Positions 1 to 5,834 of a DNA stretch of 8,238 bases are shown one piece after another; position 1 is the stretch's first letter, and the number at the start of each line of letters is the position of its first letter. A model generated the notes under the pieces. It did no database searches. It was not told where the DNA came from and was given only the letters and a program-made list of their open reading frames with translations. The translations under genes and the position numbers were made by a program. This DNA comes from an uncultured Oscillospiraceae bacterium (GTDB taxonomy: Bacteria > Bacillota > Clostridia > Oscillospirales > Ruminococcaceae): assembly GCA_902489475.1 (NCBI GenBank), contig CABUAH010000069.1, positions 1 to 8,238 of the forward strand, in the 5' to 3' direction.

Positions 1-522
1 GAATCAAATACTAATTCTTCTTTCATTCATTCTACTGAAAGTATAGAGAGTAAAGAAAAAGCTGAAGGAATGAATGATTATGAAGAAATCTGTAAACGGA
101 TTGACTTTAAGAAGCTTATTGGGGAAGATCCTCAAAAAGCGAAAATGTATTTATACATACAAGCCGTATTATCTTTTGTTTTGAAAAGCGATAAGCCAAT
201 ACGAGTCAGAGGACAAGAAATTCCAAAGAACAAAGCTTTGGAGGAATACCGTAAACTTGACGCAAGCATGATAAAAGCTGTTACTGAAAATTATTCAAAG
301 TGTCAGTCTAAAGTCAAAGATATGTTTGCATACATAGCTTCGTGTTTGTATCAAATGCCGCAAATTATGGATCTGACAAAATCGGGCTGTCCGGTTAAAT
401 CAGCATCTTATGACTTAGAGTTTTTTGATAAATATTCTGCTGTCGATTCGGATATGCAAAAAGGAGTGCTTGATCAATGGTTTTTGAATGGCGGATTAGG
501 CGATTTAATTTCAGAGAATTAG
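1..522 (+). CDS. RepA/DUF6017-like replication initiator, C-terminal fragment (5' end outside window)
   Basis: The reading frame is open from base 1 to the TAG at 520-522. The first in-frame ATG (70) has only a GAAGGA touching it, with no usable spacing, so the true start is probably left of the window and this is a 3' fragment of 173 codons. The first 23 residues are a Ser/Thr/Glu-rich linker. From about residue 45 the protein is helical and charged. A stretch reading KPIRVRGQEIP, followed by a KLD/A-S-M-I segment and a YIASCLYQMP-like helix, resembles the C-terminal DUF6017 region of RepA_N-type replication initiators of Firmicute plasmids and ICEs. In that family the DNA-binding domain is N-terminal and would lie outside this window. 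Position directly before ssb fits a replication role. The family match is from memory of its sequence pattern; a different conserved ICE protein cannot be excluded. Confidence 0.65.
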   Translation, partial: ESNTNSSFIHSTESIESKEKAEGMNDYEEICKRIDFKKLIGEDPQKAKMYLYIQAVLSFVLKSDKPIRVRGQEIPKNKALEEYRKLDASMIKAVTENYSKCQSKVKDMFAYIASCLYQMPQIMDLTKSGCPVKSASYDLEFFDKYSAVDSDMQKGVLDQWFLNGGLGDLISEN

Positions 523-532
523 GAGGGAAAAA

Positions 533-976
533 ATGTTAAACAGAGTAATTTTAATGGGAAGAATCACACACGATTTAGAGATTAGGCAAACGCCCGGAGG
601 AAACAGCGTACTGTCGTTCAATATTGCTGTTGACCGCAGCTATGCCAAACAGGGCGAAGACAGACAAACCGACTTTATTTCATGCGTTGCATGGAATAAG
701 CGAGCTGAGTTTATTGAAAAGTATTTCAAAAAAGGAAGAATGATAGCACTCGAAGGGCAACTCAGAACAAGGACATATGATGACAAGAACGGTTCCAGGC
801 ATTATATCACAGAGGTTTATGTAGATAATATTTCATTTACAGGTGAATCGAAGCAACAGGCTACTCAATCTCCGCCTGCAGCAGCTGCCTCAAATGAACA
901 ACCGCCGGAATCTATTTCTATTGGCAATCTTGAGGATTTTGAGGAAATTTTGGATGATGACGGCGTGCCGTTTTAG
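533..976 (+). CDS. ssb: Single-stranded DNA-binding protein
   Basis: A 147-residue bacterial SSB that coats single-stranded DNA during replication and conjugative transfer. The OB fold spans about residues 1-105: the start MLNRVILMGRIT, the G-x-x-V-L-S-F-N-I-A-V-D strand near 23-34, the FISCVAWNKRAEF segment at 48-60, and the KGRMIALEGQLRTRTY strand at 67-82 are hallmark SSB sequence. A Gln/Pro/Ala-rich flexible linker covers about 106-128. The acidic tip ends DDDGVPF, close to the usual D-D-D-I-P-F tail that recruits partner proteins. The AGGAGGG ribosome site at 521-527 sits 5 nt before the ATG and overlaps the stop of the preceding gene, so the two are probably co-transcribed. Size is normal for mobile-element SSBs, slightly shorter than many chromosomal copies. 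Such elements usually carry their own SSB in addition to the host's. Confidence 0.97.
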   Translation: MLNRVILMGRITHDLEIRQTPGGNSVLSFNIAVDRSYAKQGEDRQTDFISCVAWNKRAEFIEKYFKKGRMIALEGQLRTRTYDDKNGSRHYITEVYVDNISFTGESKQQATQSPPAAAASNEQPPESISIGNLEDFEEILDDDGVPF

Positions 977-1010
977 GACAGAGTACAAAAACATTTAAGG
1001 AAAGGAAAAA

Positions 1011-1499
1011 ATGAAAATGAAAGCTTTTAAGGAATTTGAAAAATTAGAAAACGAAAATAATACAAAAACACAAGTTTATTTACTTAAAACTGATGCAACA
1101 AATGAAGTTGTATTAAGGCAGGCTGATGATGCTGTTATTTTAGCTTCATCGCCAAGTGGAATGTTTGACAATACCGTTGACCTTTATCAGAGCGACGAAG
1201 AAGGACGCATCGACATAAACAGTATAAAAACTGCGTTGGCTGAATATATCGGTGATGGTTCAGAGTTCAACTCTTTTGGCGACATAGTAAACGATAGTTT
1301 GAATATATCATCATCTCAAACAACCGTTATGAGTTGGGAAGAAGTCAATCGGTTGGTAAATGAAAATGATGGTTTTGGATTGACTTTTGTAACTGAATAT
1401 GAAGATGAGAAGTACAATCTCTCCGAAGCACATGAAAAAACTGAAGACGATTCACAAGTGATAATTGAGGGACAAAGTACAGGTAGAAAAGGTAGATAA
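1011..1499 (+). CDS. Unknown acidic accessory protein sharing a C-terminal tail with its neighbour
   Basis: A 162-residue soluble protein with no signal peptide or membrane segment and no family I recognise. It is Asp/Glu/Asn-rich, with a lysine-rich start and a basic end (TGRKGR). The ribosome site AGGAAAGG lies just before ATG 1011; a second in-frame ATG at 1017 is possible but closer spacing favours the first. The last 19 residues (from E144) are almost identical to the last residues of the protein encoded at 1548-2357, although the rest of the two proteins is unrelated; the DNA is a direct repeat that continues through the stop codon into a terminator. Some ICE accessory genes carry small DUF4316/YodL-like domains, but I see no clear match here. 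Possible roles are accessory transfer factor, recipient-directed protein or partner of the next gene; all are inference. Confidence 0.8.
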   Translation: MKMKAFKEFEKLENENNTKTQVYLLKTDATNEVVLRQADDAVILASSPSGMFDNTVDLYQSDEEGRIDINSIKTALAEYIGDGSEFNSFGDIVNDSLNISSSQTTVMSWEEVNRLVNENDGFGLTFVTEYEDEKYNLSEAHEKTEDDSQVIIEGQSTGRKGR

Positions 1500-1537
1500 A
1501 GTGGGACTTTATGTCTCACTTTTTCTTTTTGAGAGGA
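1443..1537 (+). repeat. 95-bp direct repeat, copy A
   Basis: Copy A of a direct repeat matching 2301-2395 at 88 of 95 positions by hand alignment, with no gaps. Bases 1490-1524 are identical to 2348-2382 (35 bp). The unit carries the last 19 codons of the unknown protein, its TAA stop, a terminator hairpin and the purine-rich ribosome site of the next gene. Most coding differences are synonymous or conservative (V/M, K/R). Confidence 0.95.
1498..1530 (+). terminator. Intrinsic terminator overlapping a stop codon
   Basis: A 10-bp stem pairs 1498-1507 with 1513-1522 (one G-U pair), loop TTTAT, followed by TTTTTCTTTTT. The stem begins at the second base of the TAA stop (1497-1499), so a ribosome finishing translation would cover the left arm. 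No promoter is evident before the next gene, so some read-through must occur. Confidence 0.8.
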
Positions 1538-1538
1538 G
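1533..1538 (+). promoter_or_regulatory. Ribosome binding site that decides a TTG start
   Basis: GAGGAG at 1533-1538 lies 9 nt before TTG 1548, the only start-type codon that fits: the frame is closed by TGA at 1545, and the first in-frame ATG is 38 codons inside. The ATG at 1541 is in another frame, is only 2 nt from this site and stops after six codons. Confidence 0.7.
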
Positions 1539-1547
1539 TGATGTTGA

Positions 1548-2357
1548 TTGGACAAGCTTGATAGTGCCGGGAATCTGCATAAGGTTTTCTCCGGCGAAGT
1601 TGATTTGTCTTCTGAAAATGAAAAATCCACCTTGACGGTGGATGAAAAAGATATTTTGCGTATGGCGGATGCAATCAGACAAAACCGCATCGAGGATCAG
1701 ATGTTCGCCATAAACCTTGACAGATTTTTGAATAGCGATACAAAATCATCAGAGTACATATTTGTTTGCAGAACATCTAACGCTCTTGCAATATCCGGAG
1801 CAGATCAAAAACTCGATGTAGTTATAGCGCCGAGGACGATTGCAAAGTGTATGGCAGATCCGGAAATGAGGTATCACGGTCATGGACTTACGAGAGATAT
1901 TATACAGCGTATTCCTGAGGAACTTAGAAATCCTGTTATGATTTTTAGAGGTAGTAAGGATAATTCACTTGTTGCAATTACGAAATTAAAGGATAATAGT
2001 AATCATAGTATAATAGTTGCTATATCAATTGATGAAACTGATAAATTCCGTATTGTAAATAGAATTGCTAGTATTTACGGGAAAGATAACATTAATAATT
2101 ATATGAGAAATCAAATTGAGTATGGCAATTTAATTTCGGCAAACAAAAAAGAAGCTAATGAAATGCTTCATTCCGCCGGGCTCCAATTGCCCCTGGAGAA
2201 CACATTCATTAACTTCAATAATAGTATAGCATATACTACACAAAATGTCAAGGGATTTTCTACGAATCTTTACACACGTATCATTGAAAAAATTCACACA
2301 GAGGACGATTCACAAATGATAATTGAAGGACAAAGTACTGGTAGAAGAGGTAGATAA
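1548..2357 (+). CDS. MuF-C-like (phage polyvalent/toxin-type domain) protein, TTG start
   Basis: A 269-residue soluble protein. Residues about 66-236 look like the MuF C-terminal domain found at the ends of phage MuF proteins and in polyvalent proteins of phages and conjugative elements. Signs are HGHGLT at 110-115, an IPEELRNPVMIF strand at 122-133, a V-A-I-T-K-L-K-D strand at 142-149, IIVAI at 155-159, the block NRIASIYGKDNI at 171-182, then QIEYGNLI, a K-E-A helix and SAGLQLP at 209-215. The domain is associated with toxin and nuclease-like modules; its activity is not shown here and I cannot assign catalytic residues. It stands alone, with no portal-associated head domain. Residues 1-60 are an unrecognised leader. 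The tail from about 251 (ending TGRRGR) is shared with the preceding gene. DNA for residues ~135-200 looks more AT-rich than the leader, hinting at mosaic origin. It could be a recipient-directed effector. Confidence 0.8.
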   Translation: MDKLDSAGNLHKVFSGEVDLSSENEKSTLTVDEKDILRMADAIRQNRIEDQMFAINLDRFLNSDTKSSEYIFVCRTSNALAISGADQKLDVVIAPRTIAKCMADPEMRYHGHGLTRDIIQRIPEELRNPVMIFRGSKDNSLVAITKLKDNSNHSIIVAISIDETDKFRIVNRIASIYGKDNINNYMRNQIEYGNLISANKKEANEMLHSAGLQLPLENTFINFNNSIAYTTQNVKGFSTNLYTRIIEKIHTEDDSQMIIEGQSTGRRGR

Positions 2358-2395
2358 AGTGGGACTTTATGTCTCACTTTTTATTTTTGAAAGGA
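2301..2395 (+). repeat. 95-bp direct repeat, copy B
   Basis: Copy B of the repeat at 1443-1537, offset by 858 bp. It supplies the last codons and stop of the MuF-C-like gene, a second copy of the terminator and the AAGGA ribosome site of the next gene. The two copies bracket the MuF-C-like gene exactly, as flanks of a cassette would. Confidence 0.95.
2356..2388 (+). terminator. Intrinsic terminator, second copy, overlapping a stop codon
   Basis: Same 10-bp stem and TTTAT loop as at 1498-1530 (left arm 2356-2365, right arm 2371-2380), followed by TTTTTATTTTT. It starts inside the TAA stop at 2355-2357. It would reduce transcription into the downstream accessory genes unless read through. Confidence 0.8.
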
Positions 2396-2404
2396 ATTTT
2401 AATT

Positions 2405-3016
2405 ATGAATCATACTAGCATAATTACGCAGTTTTACAAAAAAGAAATTATACAGTCTGATGGAATTGAGAAGATTCCCCCACTTACATATGCTGGATTT
2501 TCAAATTTAGAACAATTTGTATGCTCTGTTAATTTAAAAGAAATTGCCGAGCTTGCTTTTGTAAACTGCAAATCTTTAGAAGAGATACAGTTTAACGAAA
2601 ATCTTGAGCATATCGGCAAAGGTGTTTTCGGTAATTGTTGGAGCTTAAAGCAGCTGGATTTATCAAGCACAAAGCTTAAAAGCTTCAATACTGATATTTA
2701 CACGGACAACAAAGCTTTATTCTATGGTTACGGACATATCAAAGATATAATTTTTCCAGTCACTGTTGAAAGCATAGAAGGCATGGTCACAACCGCAGAA
2801 ACGAGCTTTGAAATACCAAACCCGGAAACAGTTGTTAAACTAGATGATTACACACAAAGGAAAGGAATTATCATCATTGCTCCTGTCGAATCAAAAGCTC
2901 ATGAATATGCTGTAAAAAACAAATTGTCTTATGTTGAACTATCAAATGGCAGTAACCAAAAAACAGCTGCTAACAAATCCCAGCAAGATATTATTCCAAA
3001 AGGAGGACGGAAATGA
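2405..3016 (+). CDS. BspA-type leucine-rich repeat protein, no secretion signal
   Basis: A 203-residue protein starting at ATG 2405, which has AAGGA at 2391-2395 with 9 nt spacing. An in-frame ATG at 2369 would add 12 residues but lies inside the terminator hairpin and has no ribosome site. Residues about 20-95 form BspA/LRR_5-type repeats: units with I-x-x-I-x-x-x-A/V-F-x-N/G-C-x-S-L-x-x-I/L recur around 43-62 and 66-85. A degenerate region follows, then a C-terminal unit (VESKAHEYAVKNKLSYVEL, 161-179) like the closing unit of such proteins. Family members are usually surface proteins with signal peptides; this one has neither a signal nor an anchor, so it probably acts in the cytoplasm or is exported by another route. 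The end is basic (IIPKGGRK). The stop overlaps the next ATG (ATGA). Repeats of this kind mediate protein binding; the partner is unknown. Confidence 0.8.
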   Translation: MNHTSIITQFYKKEIIQSDGIEKIPPLTYAGFSNLEQFVCSVNLKEIAELAFVNCKSLEEIQFNENLEHIGKGVFGNCWSLKQLDLSSTKLKSFNTDIYTDNKALFYGYGHIKDIIFPVTVESIEGMVTTAETSFEIPNPETVVKLDDYTQRKGIIIIAPVESKAHEYAVKNKLSYVELSNGSNQKTAANKSQQDIIPKGGRK

Positions 3017-3813
3017 GAAAACTGCAAATCAAATACTTACCTCCGCATATAAGAGAACGGTTGTCAAAAATAAAAACCCTGTATGTCGATGACAGGAATA
3101 ATTGGGTAGCAATCTGTTCCAACGGGGAGTTTCTATCAGGTGACGATAATGAACTTACTGCTGTTCACGCAAACTGTATAGAAATTAAAGACAAGTTTAA
3201 TCGTGCATTTACATCTATTGACAGCAATGATATTGACGAGCTTGACAGAGTCGTTGGAGGAAGCAAGCTTATAAGTATTTTTGGAAGCGTTGAATATAAT
3301 ACGCTTGCAAGAAATAAAGAGTATGTTGAAAAACAATATTCTTCTTTGGTTGCGTATTACGAATCGCAGAATAATACTCCGAATAGTAACAGACGAACAA
3401 AACAAACAGCATACGGTACTGAATTTAAAGATAGTATTACTTTAAATGAAAAAATATCCGTTATATCTACTGCTATTAATTACTACTATAAACAGCTCGG
3501 AAAGCGAATTGACAATTGTTTTGAAAATTATGATAAAGAAAAAGGAACGGATATTGATTTTACAAGCACCGTCGGATATTCAAAAGAAGCTAAAGCCGGA
3601 TCATATTCAGCTAAAATACAAAATAGGCTTCGTCTTATACAATCGGACAAGAGCAGCGAGCAGTCTTTTGAGGCTGAGAAAATTACAGCTGAATACTTGA
3701 AAATCAAGAATATTCAATCAGAGTTTAAAAAGCTTTGTGATGAATCCCTTTCATCAACACAAGTAGTAAGCCAAAATAGCACTCGCATACGCAGAAGCTT
3801 ATATAATCAATAA
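3013..3813 (+). CDS. Unknown accessory protein, translationally coupled to the LRR gene
   Basis: A 266-residue soluble protein I do not recognise. ATG 3013 overlaps the previous stop by 4 nt (ATGA) and is preceded by AGGAGG at 3001-3006 with 6 nt spacing, so it is translated together with the LRR protein. No signal peptide or membrane segment is visible. The N-terminal part (to about 110) mixes short strands and charged helices (an LYVDDRNNWVAICSNGEFLSGDD stretch could be a beta hairpin). After an Asn/Thr-rich linker near 118-132, residues about 140-250 look mostly helical and lysine/glutamate-rich. The end is basic (RIRRSLYNQ). Tight coupling suggests it works with, or in similar amounts to, the LRR protein. 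No function is assigned. Confidence 0.8.
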   Translation: MRKLQIKYLPPHIRERLSKIKTLYVDDRNNWVAICSNGEFLSGDDNELTAVHANCIEIKDKFNRAFTSIDSNDIDELDRVVGGSKLISIFGSVEYNTLARNKEYVEKQYSSLVAYYESQNNTPNSNRRTKQTAYGTEFKDSITLNEKISVISTAINYYYKQLGKRIDNCFENYDKEKGTDIDFTSTVGYSKEAKAGSYSAKIQNRLRLIQSDKSSEQSFEAEKITAEYLKIKNIQSEFKKLCDESLSSTQVVSQNSTRIRRSLYNQ

Positions 3814-3847
3814 CTTTAAAAGCAGTTAACAATGAAAGGAAATTTAT

Positions 3848-5110
3848 ATGAGAGTATTTTTTGATATGGATGGGACCCTTAACAAAATCACAAATTCCCT
3901 CATGGATGAAAGCGGAAGCGTTCAGCTCGAGAAAATGTACAAAACTGAAAACTTTTTTGAACACATCGAGCCGGAAGAAAATATGATTGAGCTTGTTAAT
4001 AAGCTGTCAGAACAAGGTGTTGAAGTGTTCAGTCTTTCTTCGTGCGAACTTGGAGATCCTCCGGGATTTGAAAAGCAAAAGGATAAGTGGCTTGATAAGT
4101 ATCATGTAAACATAGCTCAGGGAAACCGTATATATGTCCCCTACGGAGAAGATAAGACAAATTACATACCCGGAGGTTTGCAGGACGAAGATGTATTGAT
4201 TGATGACTATAATCTCAATCTTGAAGAGTGGCAAAACAAAGCGGCGGATAAAAAAGTAAATGCAAAAGCTGTTAAAGTTGTCAACAGCCTTAATGATAAA
4301 GGTTTGGGAGCTTTGGGCGGCGATAAAGGCAATATATGGGACGGAGTCAGAATATATACTTCTTTTTCTGCCAATCTGAACGCTAATACCGTCTTAAATA
4401 TCTTTTCGGAAAGTAAACCTACGGAAATTAACCTTGAAATGAATACAAATCCTAAAAAGATAATGTATGATGCCTATTATTATTTAGACATGATAGGCTC
4501 AGACGGTCTTGCAAATATTGAAGTTCAGTCTGCTGAAAGAGCGCTATTCTCCGTTTTGCAACCGCCGAACTCACAACAAGCTTATCTGCTTTGCGACAAT
4601 TATGATACAGACGGATATACATTGTCAAATCTTAAAACACCTTCATATTTTAATGACAAACAGTCAGCAGTTAATGAATTTGTATATAGACAAGCAGTTG
4701 ATCCAAAAGGCTCAGACGATAGCTTGATATTACTCAAGGAAGATGAGCTTAACAAAGCCATACATTACATAAATGAAAAATTTCCTGAGCTTAGTGATAG
4801 ATTGTCTGAAATGGTAAGATCAGTTGCGACTTCCGATGATGTTAAAAAACCCGAATACAAGTACGGTTTAGAAACGCTTTCCGTACGAAAAGTATCTGGA
4901 GCAAAAACATACGAGGTATACGGATTCCGTGACGGGAATGAAAAGTATTTGTTCTCTTCTGATGCGCCGACTTTGCCGTTCTTTGTAGATCAGATAAACA
5001 GTACTATATCTGCAAATCGATACAGGACAGAGCGTAAAAATGTAGAAAATGATATAAATAAAAATCAAGACGACGAGGTTGTTTTTGATAAAAAGAAATA
5101 TCACAGATAA
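3848..5110 (+). CDS. HAD-type 5'-nucleotidase-like domain fused to an unknown C-terminal region
   Basis: A 420-residue protein. ATG 3848 follows AAAGGA at 3835-3840 by 7 nt. Residues 1 to about 170 are a HAD fold resembling the 5'(3')-deoxyribonucleotidase-like proteins common on Firmicute mobile elements. Motif I is FFDMDGTLN with D6, D8 and T10; a serine-rich SLSS near 62-65 fits motif II; lysine at 76-80 before WL fits motif III; LIDDYNLNLEEW with D119/D120 fits motif IV; a WDG at 164-166 closes the domain. All key acidic residues are present, so phosphatase activity is plausible (the substrate may be a nucleotide, by family analogy). Residues about 190-420 are unrecognised, mostly helical and hydrophilic, with a lysine-rich end (DKKKYHR). 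The stand-alone enzymes are near 190 residues, so this is a fusion. It could modify nucleotide pools during transfer, or the HAD could serve another phosphate-ester reaction. Confidence 0.8.
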   Translation: MRVFFDMDGTLNKITNSLMDESGSVQLEKMYKTENFFEHIEPEENMIELVNKLSEQGVEVFSLSSCELGDPPGFEKQKDKWLDKYHVNIAQGNRIYVPYGEDKTNYIPGGLQDEDVLIDDYNLNLEEWQNKAADKKVNAKAVKVVNSLNDKGLGALGGDKGNIWDGVRIYTSFSANLNANTVLNIFSESKPTEINLEMNTNPKKIMYDAYYYLDMIGSDGLANIEVQSAERALFSVLQPPNSQQAYLLCDNYDTDGYTLSNLKTPSYFNDKQSAVNEFVYRQAVDPKGSDDSLILLKEDELNKAIHYINEKFPELSDRLSEMVRSVATSDDVKKPEYKYGLETLSVRKVSGAKTYEVYGFRDGNEKYLFSSDAPTLPFFVDQINSTISANRYRTERKNVENDINKNQDDEVVFDKKKYHR

Positions 5111-5114
5111 TAAA

Positions 5115-5147
5115 GGCAGTGTCCTTTATTCAATAAGGGGCACCGCC
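5115..5147 (+). other. Strong hairpin after the HAD-fusion gene
   Basis: Bases 5119-5128 pair with 5134-5143 (10 bp, two G-U pairs, loop TTCAA); beyond an A-C mismatch the stem continues with 5115-5117 against 5145-5147. It starts 5 nt after the stop codon. No T-run follows, so it is not a typical intrinsic terminator; it may protect a 3' end or be the first stem of the RNA downstream. Confidence 0.7.
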
Positions 5148-5161
5148 CCATCATTAAACAA

Positions 5162-5263
5162 GTGAACGAAAGGCGAAGCCGCTTAGGATTTCCGTAGGGG
5201 ATGTAAGTCCCCTACGGAAAGACGTAGATGACCTCCGCCTAAGAGGCGGGGGCATCCGTTCAC
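5162..5263 (+). ncRNA. Candidate structured RNA (multi-stem, class unknown)
   Basis: A closed multi-stem fold is visible. The outer stem pairs 5162-5168 with 5257-5263 (7 bp). Inside are a short hairpin at 5172-5180 (GGC-GAA-GCC), a perfect 13-bp stem 5189-5201/5208-5220 with loop TGTAAG, and a 9-bp stem 5232-5240/5244-5252 with loop AAG and one G-U pair. CTTAGG at 5182-5187 can instead pair with CCTAAG at 5238-5243, which excludes the last hairpin. The region is GC-richer than its flanks and has no ORF with a ribosome site. It lies in a 234-bp gap between the HAD-fusion gene and the SpoVG-like gene and is followed by a terminator, so it could be a leader with attenuation, a small RNA or a self-cleaving ribozyme. 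I could not match a known class with confidence. Sequence pairing alone is shown; strand is assumed from neighbouring genes. Confidence 0.6.
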
Positions 5264-5274
5264 GGTTATATATT

Positions 5275-5324
5275 GCCCTTGCGGTGTTTGAGGTCAGCAC
5301 TCACTGCAAGGGCTTTTTTATTTT
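5275..5324 (+). terminator. Intrinsic terminator upstream of the SpoVG-like gene
   Basis: A 12-bp stem pairs 5275-5286 with 5302-5313 (one G-U pair), loop of 15 nt, followed by TTTTTTATTTT at 5314-5324. It ends 20 nt before the next start codon, so it either ends the upstream operon or a structured RNA, or acts as an attenuator for the genes that follow. I see no convincing promoter between it and the next gene. Confidence 0.85.
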
Positions 5325-5344
5325 AATGAAAGTGAGGTAAAAGT

Positions 5345-5833
5345 ATGAAAAAGGTAACTTACACACAGGCTTGTGAAGTCAACAATATCGACTTGTCATT
5401 TGTTAACTTCACATTTAACGATGATCGGAGTCCCGGCAGCAATCAGCCGCTTGCAACGTGCAGGGCAACGTTTAAAAACGGATTGGAGCTTCGTGATATT
5501 GCGATTTGGGAAAGCCGCAAGACAGGCGAGCCATATGTTTCGATGCCGACAAAAGTTTATTATGCTACAAACGCAGAAGGACAGCAGGAGCCTAAAAGAT
5601 TCCCACAAGCGATTTTTGCAAACGACCGCAATAAGCAAAATCTGTTCAATAGCATTGTTCTTGATGCATACAACAAGCAATTAAAAGTAAAAAGGGATAA
5701 CGACCGGTCACAAGTGCCAACGTCTGTAAAATCTGAAGGTCAGTTTAATGCCAACACTTTGGATGACGGCGCTTTTGATTCGCAGAGCGATTCACAAGAC
5801 AACCGCCGGAATACCGCAAGAGGTAGACGATAA
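5345..5833 (+). CDS. SpoVG-family-like protein with basic C-terminal extension
   Basis: A 162-residue protein whose residues about 36-110 resemble SpoVG, a small nucleic-acid-binding regulator in Firmicutes. Matching points are an A-T-C-R-A-T-F strand, ELRDIAIWE near 48-56, the PYVSMPTK core at 63-70 (SpoVG: F-V-A-M-P-S-K), an F-x-x-A-I-F strand near 86-91 and a closing helix V-L-D-A-Y. SpoVG itself is about 90-100 residues. This protein has an extra N-terminal strand region and a polar tail rich in Asp, Ser and Gln that ends in basic residues (NTARGRR). SpoVG-like genes are frequent in ICE accessory regions; the mobile copies' role is not settled. GAGGT at 5334-5338 lies 6 nt before the ATG. 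The next gene starts one base after the stop, so the two are co-translated. It could bind single-stranded nucleic acid during replication or transfer, or regulate expression. Confidence 0.7.
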   Translation: MKKVTYTQACEVNNIDLSFVNFTFNDDRSPGSNQPLATCRATFKNGLELRDIAIWESRKTGEPYVSMPTKVYYATNAEGQQEPKRFPQAIFANDRNKQNLFNSIVLDAYNKQLKVKRDNDRSQVPTSVKSEGQFNANTLDDGAFDSQSDSQDNRRNTARGRR

Positions 5834-5834
5834 T

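Noticed and set aside
70..522. ATG 70 as the start of a complete 150-residue gene
   Set aside because: The frame is open back to base 1 and the purine run touches the ATG without spacing; a 3' fragment of a longer gene is more likely.
1541..1561. Six-codon ORF from ATG 1541 before the TTG start
   Set aside because: Only 2 nt from the ribosome site, so unlikely to be used.
1316..1690. Minus-strand ORF
   Set aside because: It crosses a terminator and two well-supported + strand genes, has no ribosome site or recognisable protein; other minus-strand ORFs in the window are similar shadows.
2369..2404. Upstream ATG start for the LRR gene
   Set aside because: It lies in the loop and right arm of a terminator hairpin and has no ribosome site; ATG 2405 has a well-spaced AAGGA.
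5115..5147. Hairpin as an intrinsic terminator
   Set aside because: No T-run follows; the sequence after it is CCCATCATT-like.
5162..5263. Hammerhead ribozyme
   Set aside because: A GAAA and a GATGA are present, but not in the required CTGATGA context, and the base pair needed next to the cleavage site is missing.
5748..5834. N-terminal extension of the Toprim gene from ATG 5748
   Set aside because: It lies entirely inside the SpoVG-like gene in another frame and adds no recognisable domain; ATG 5835 fits coupled translation.
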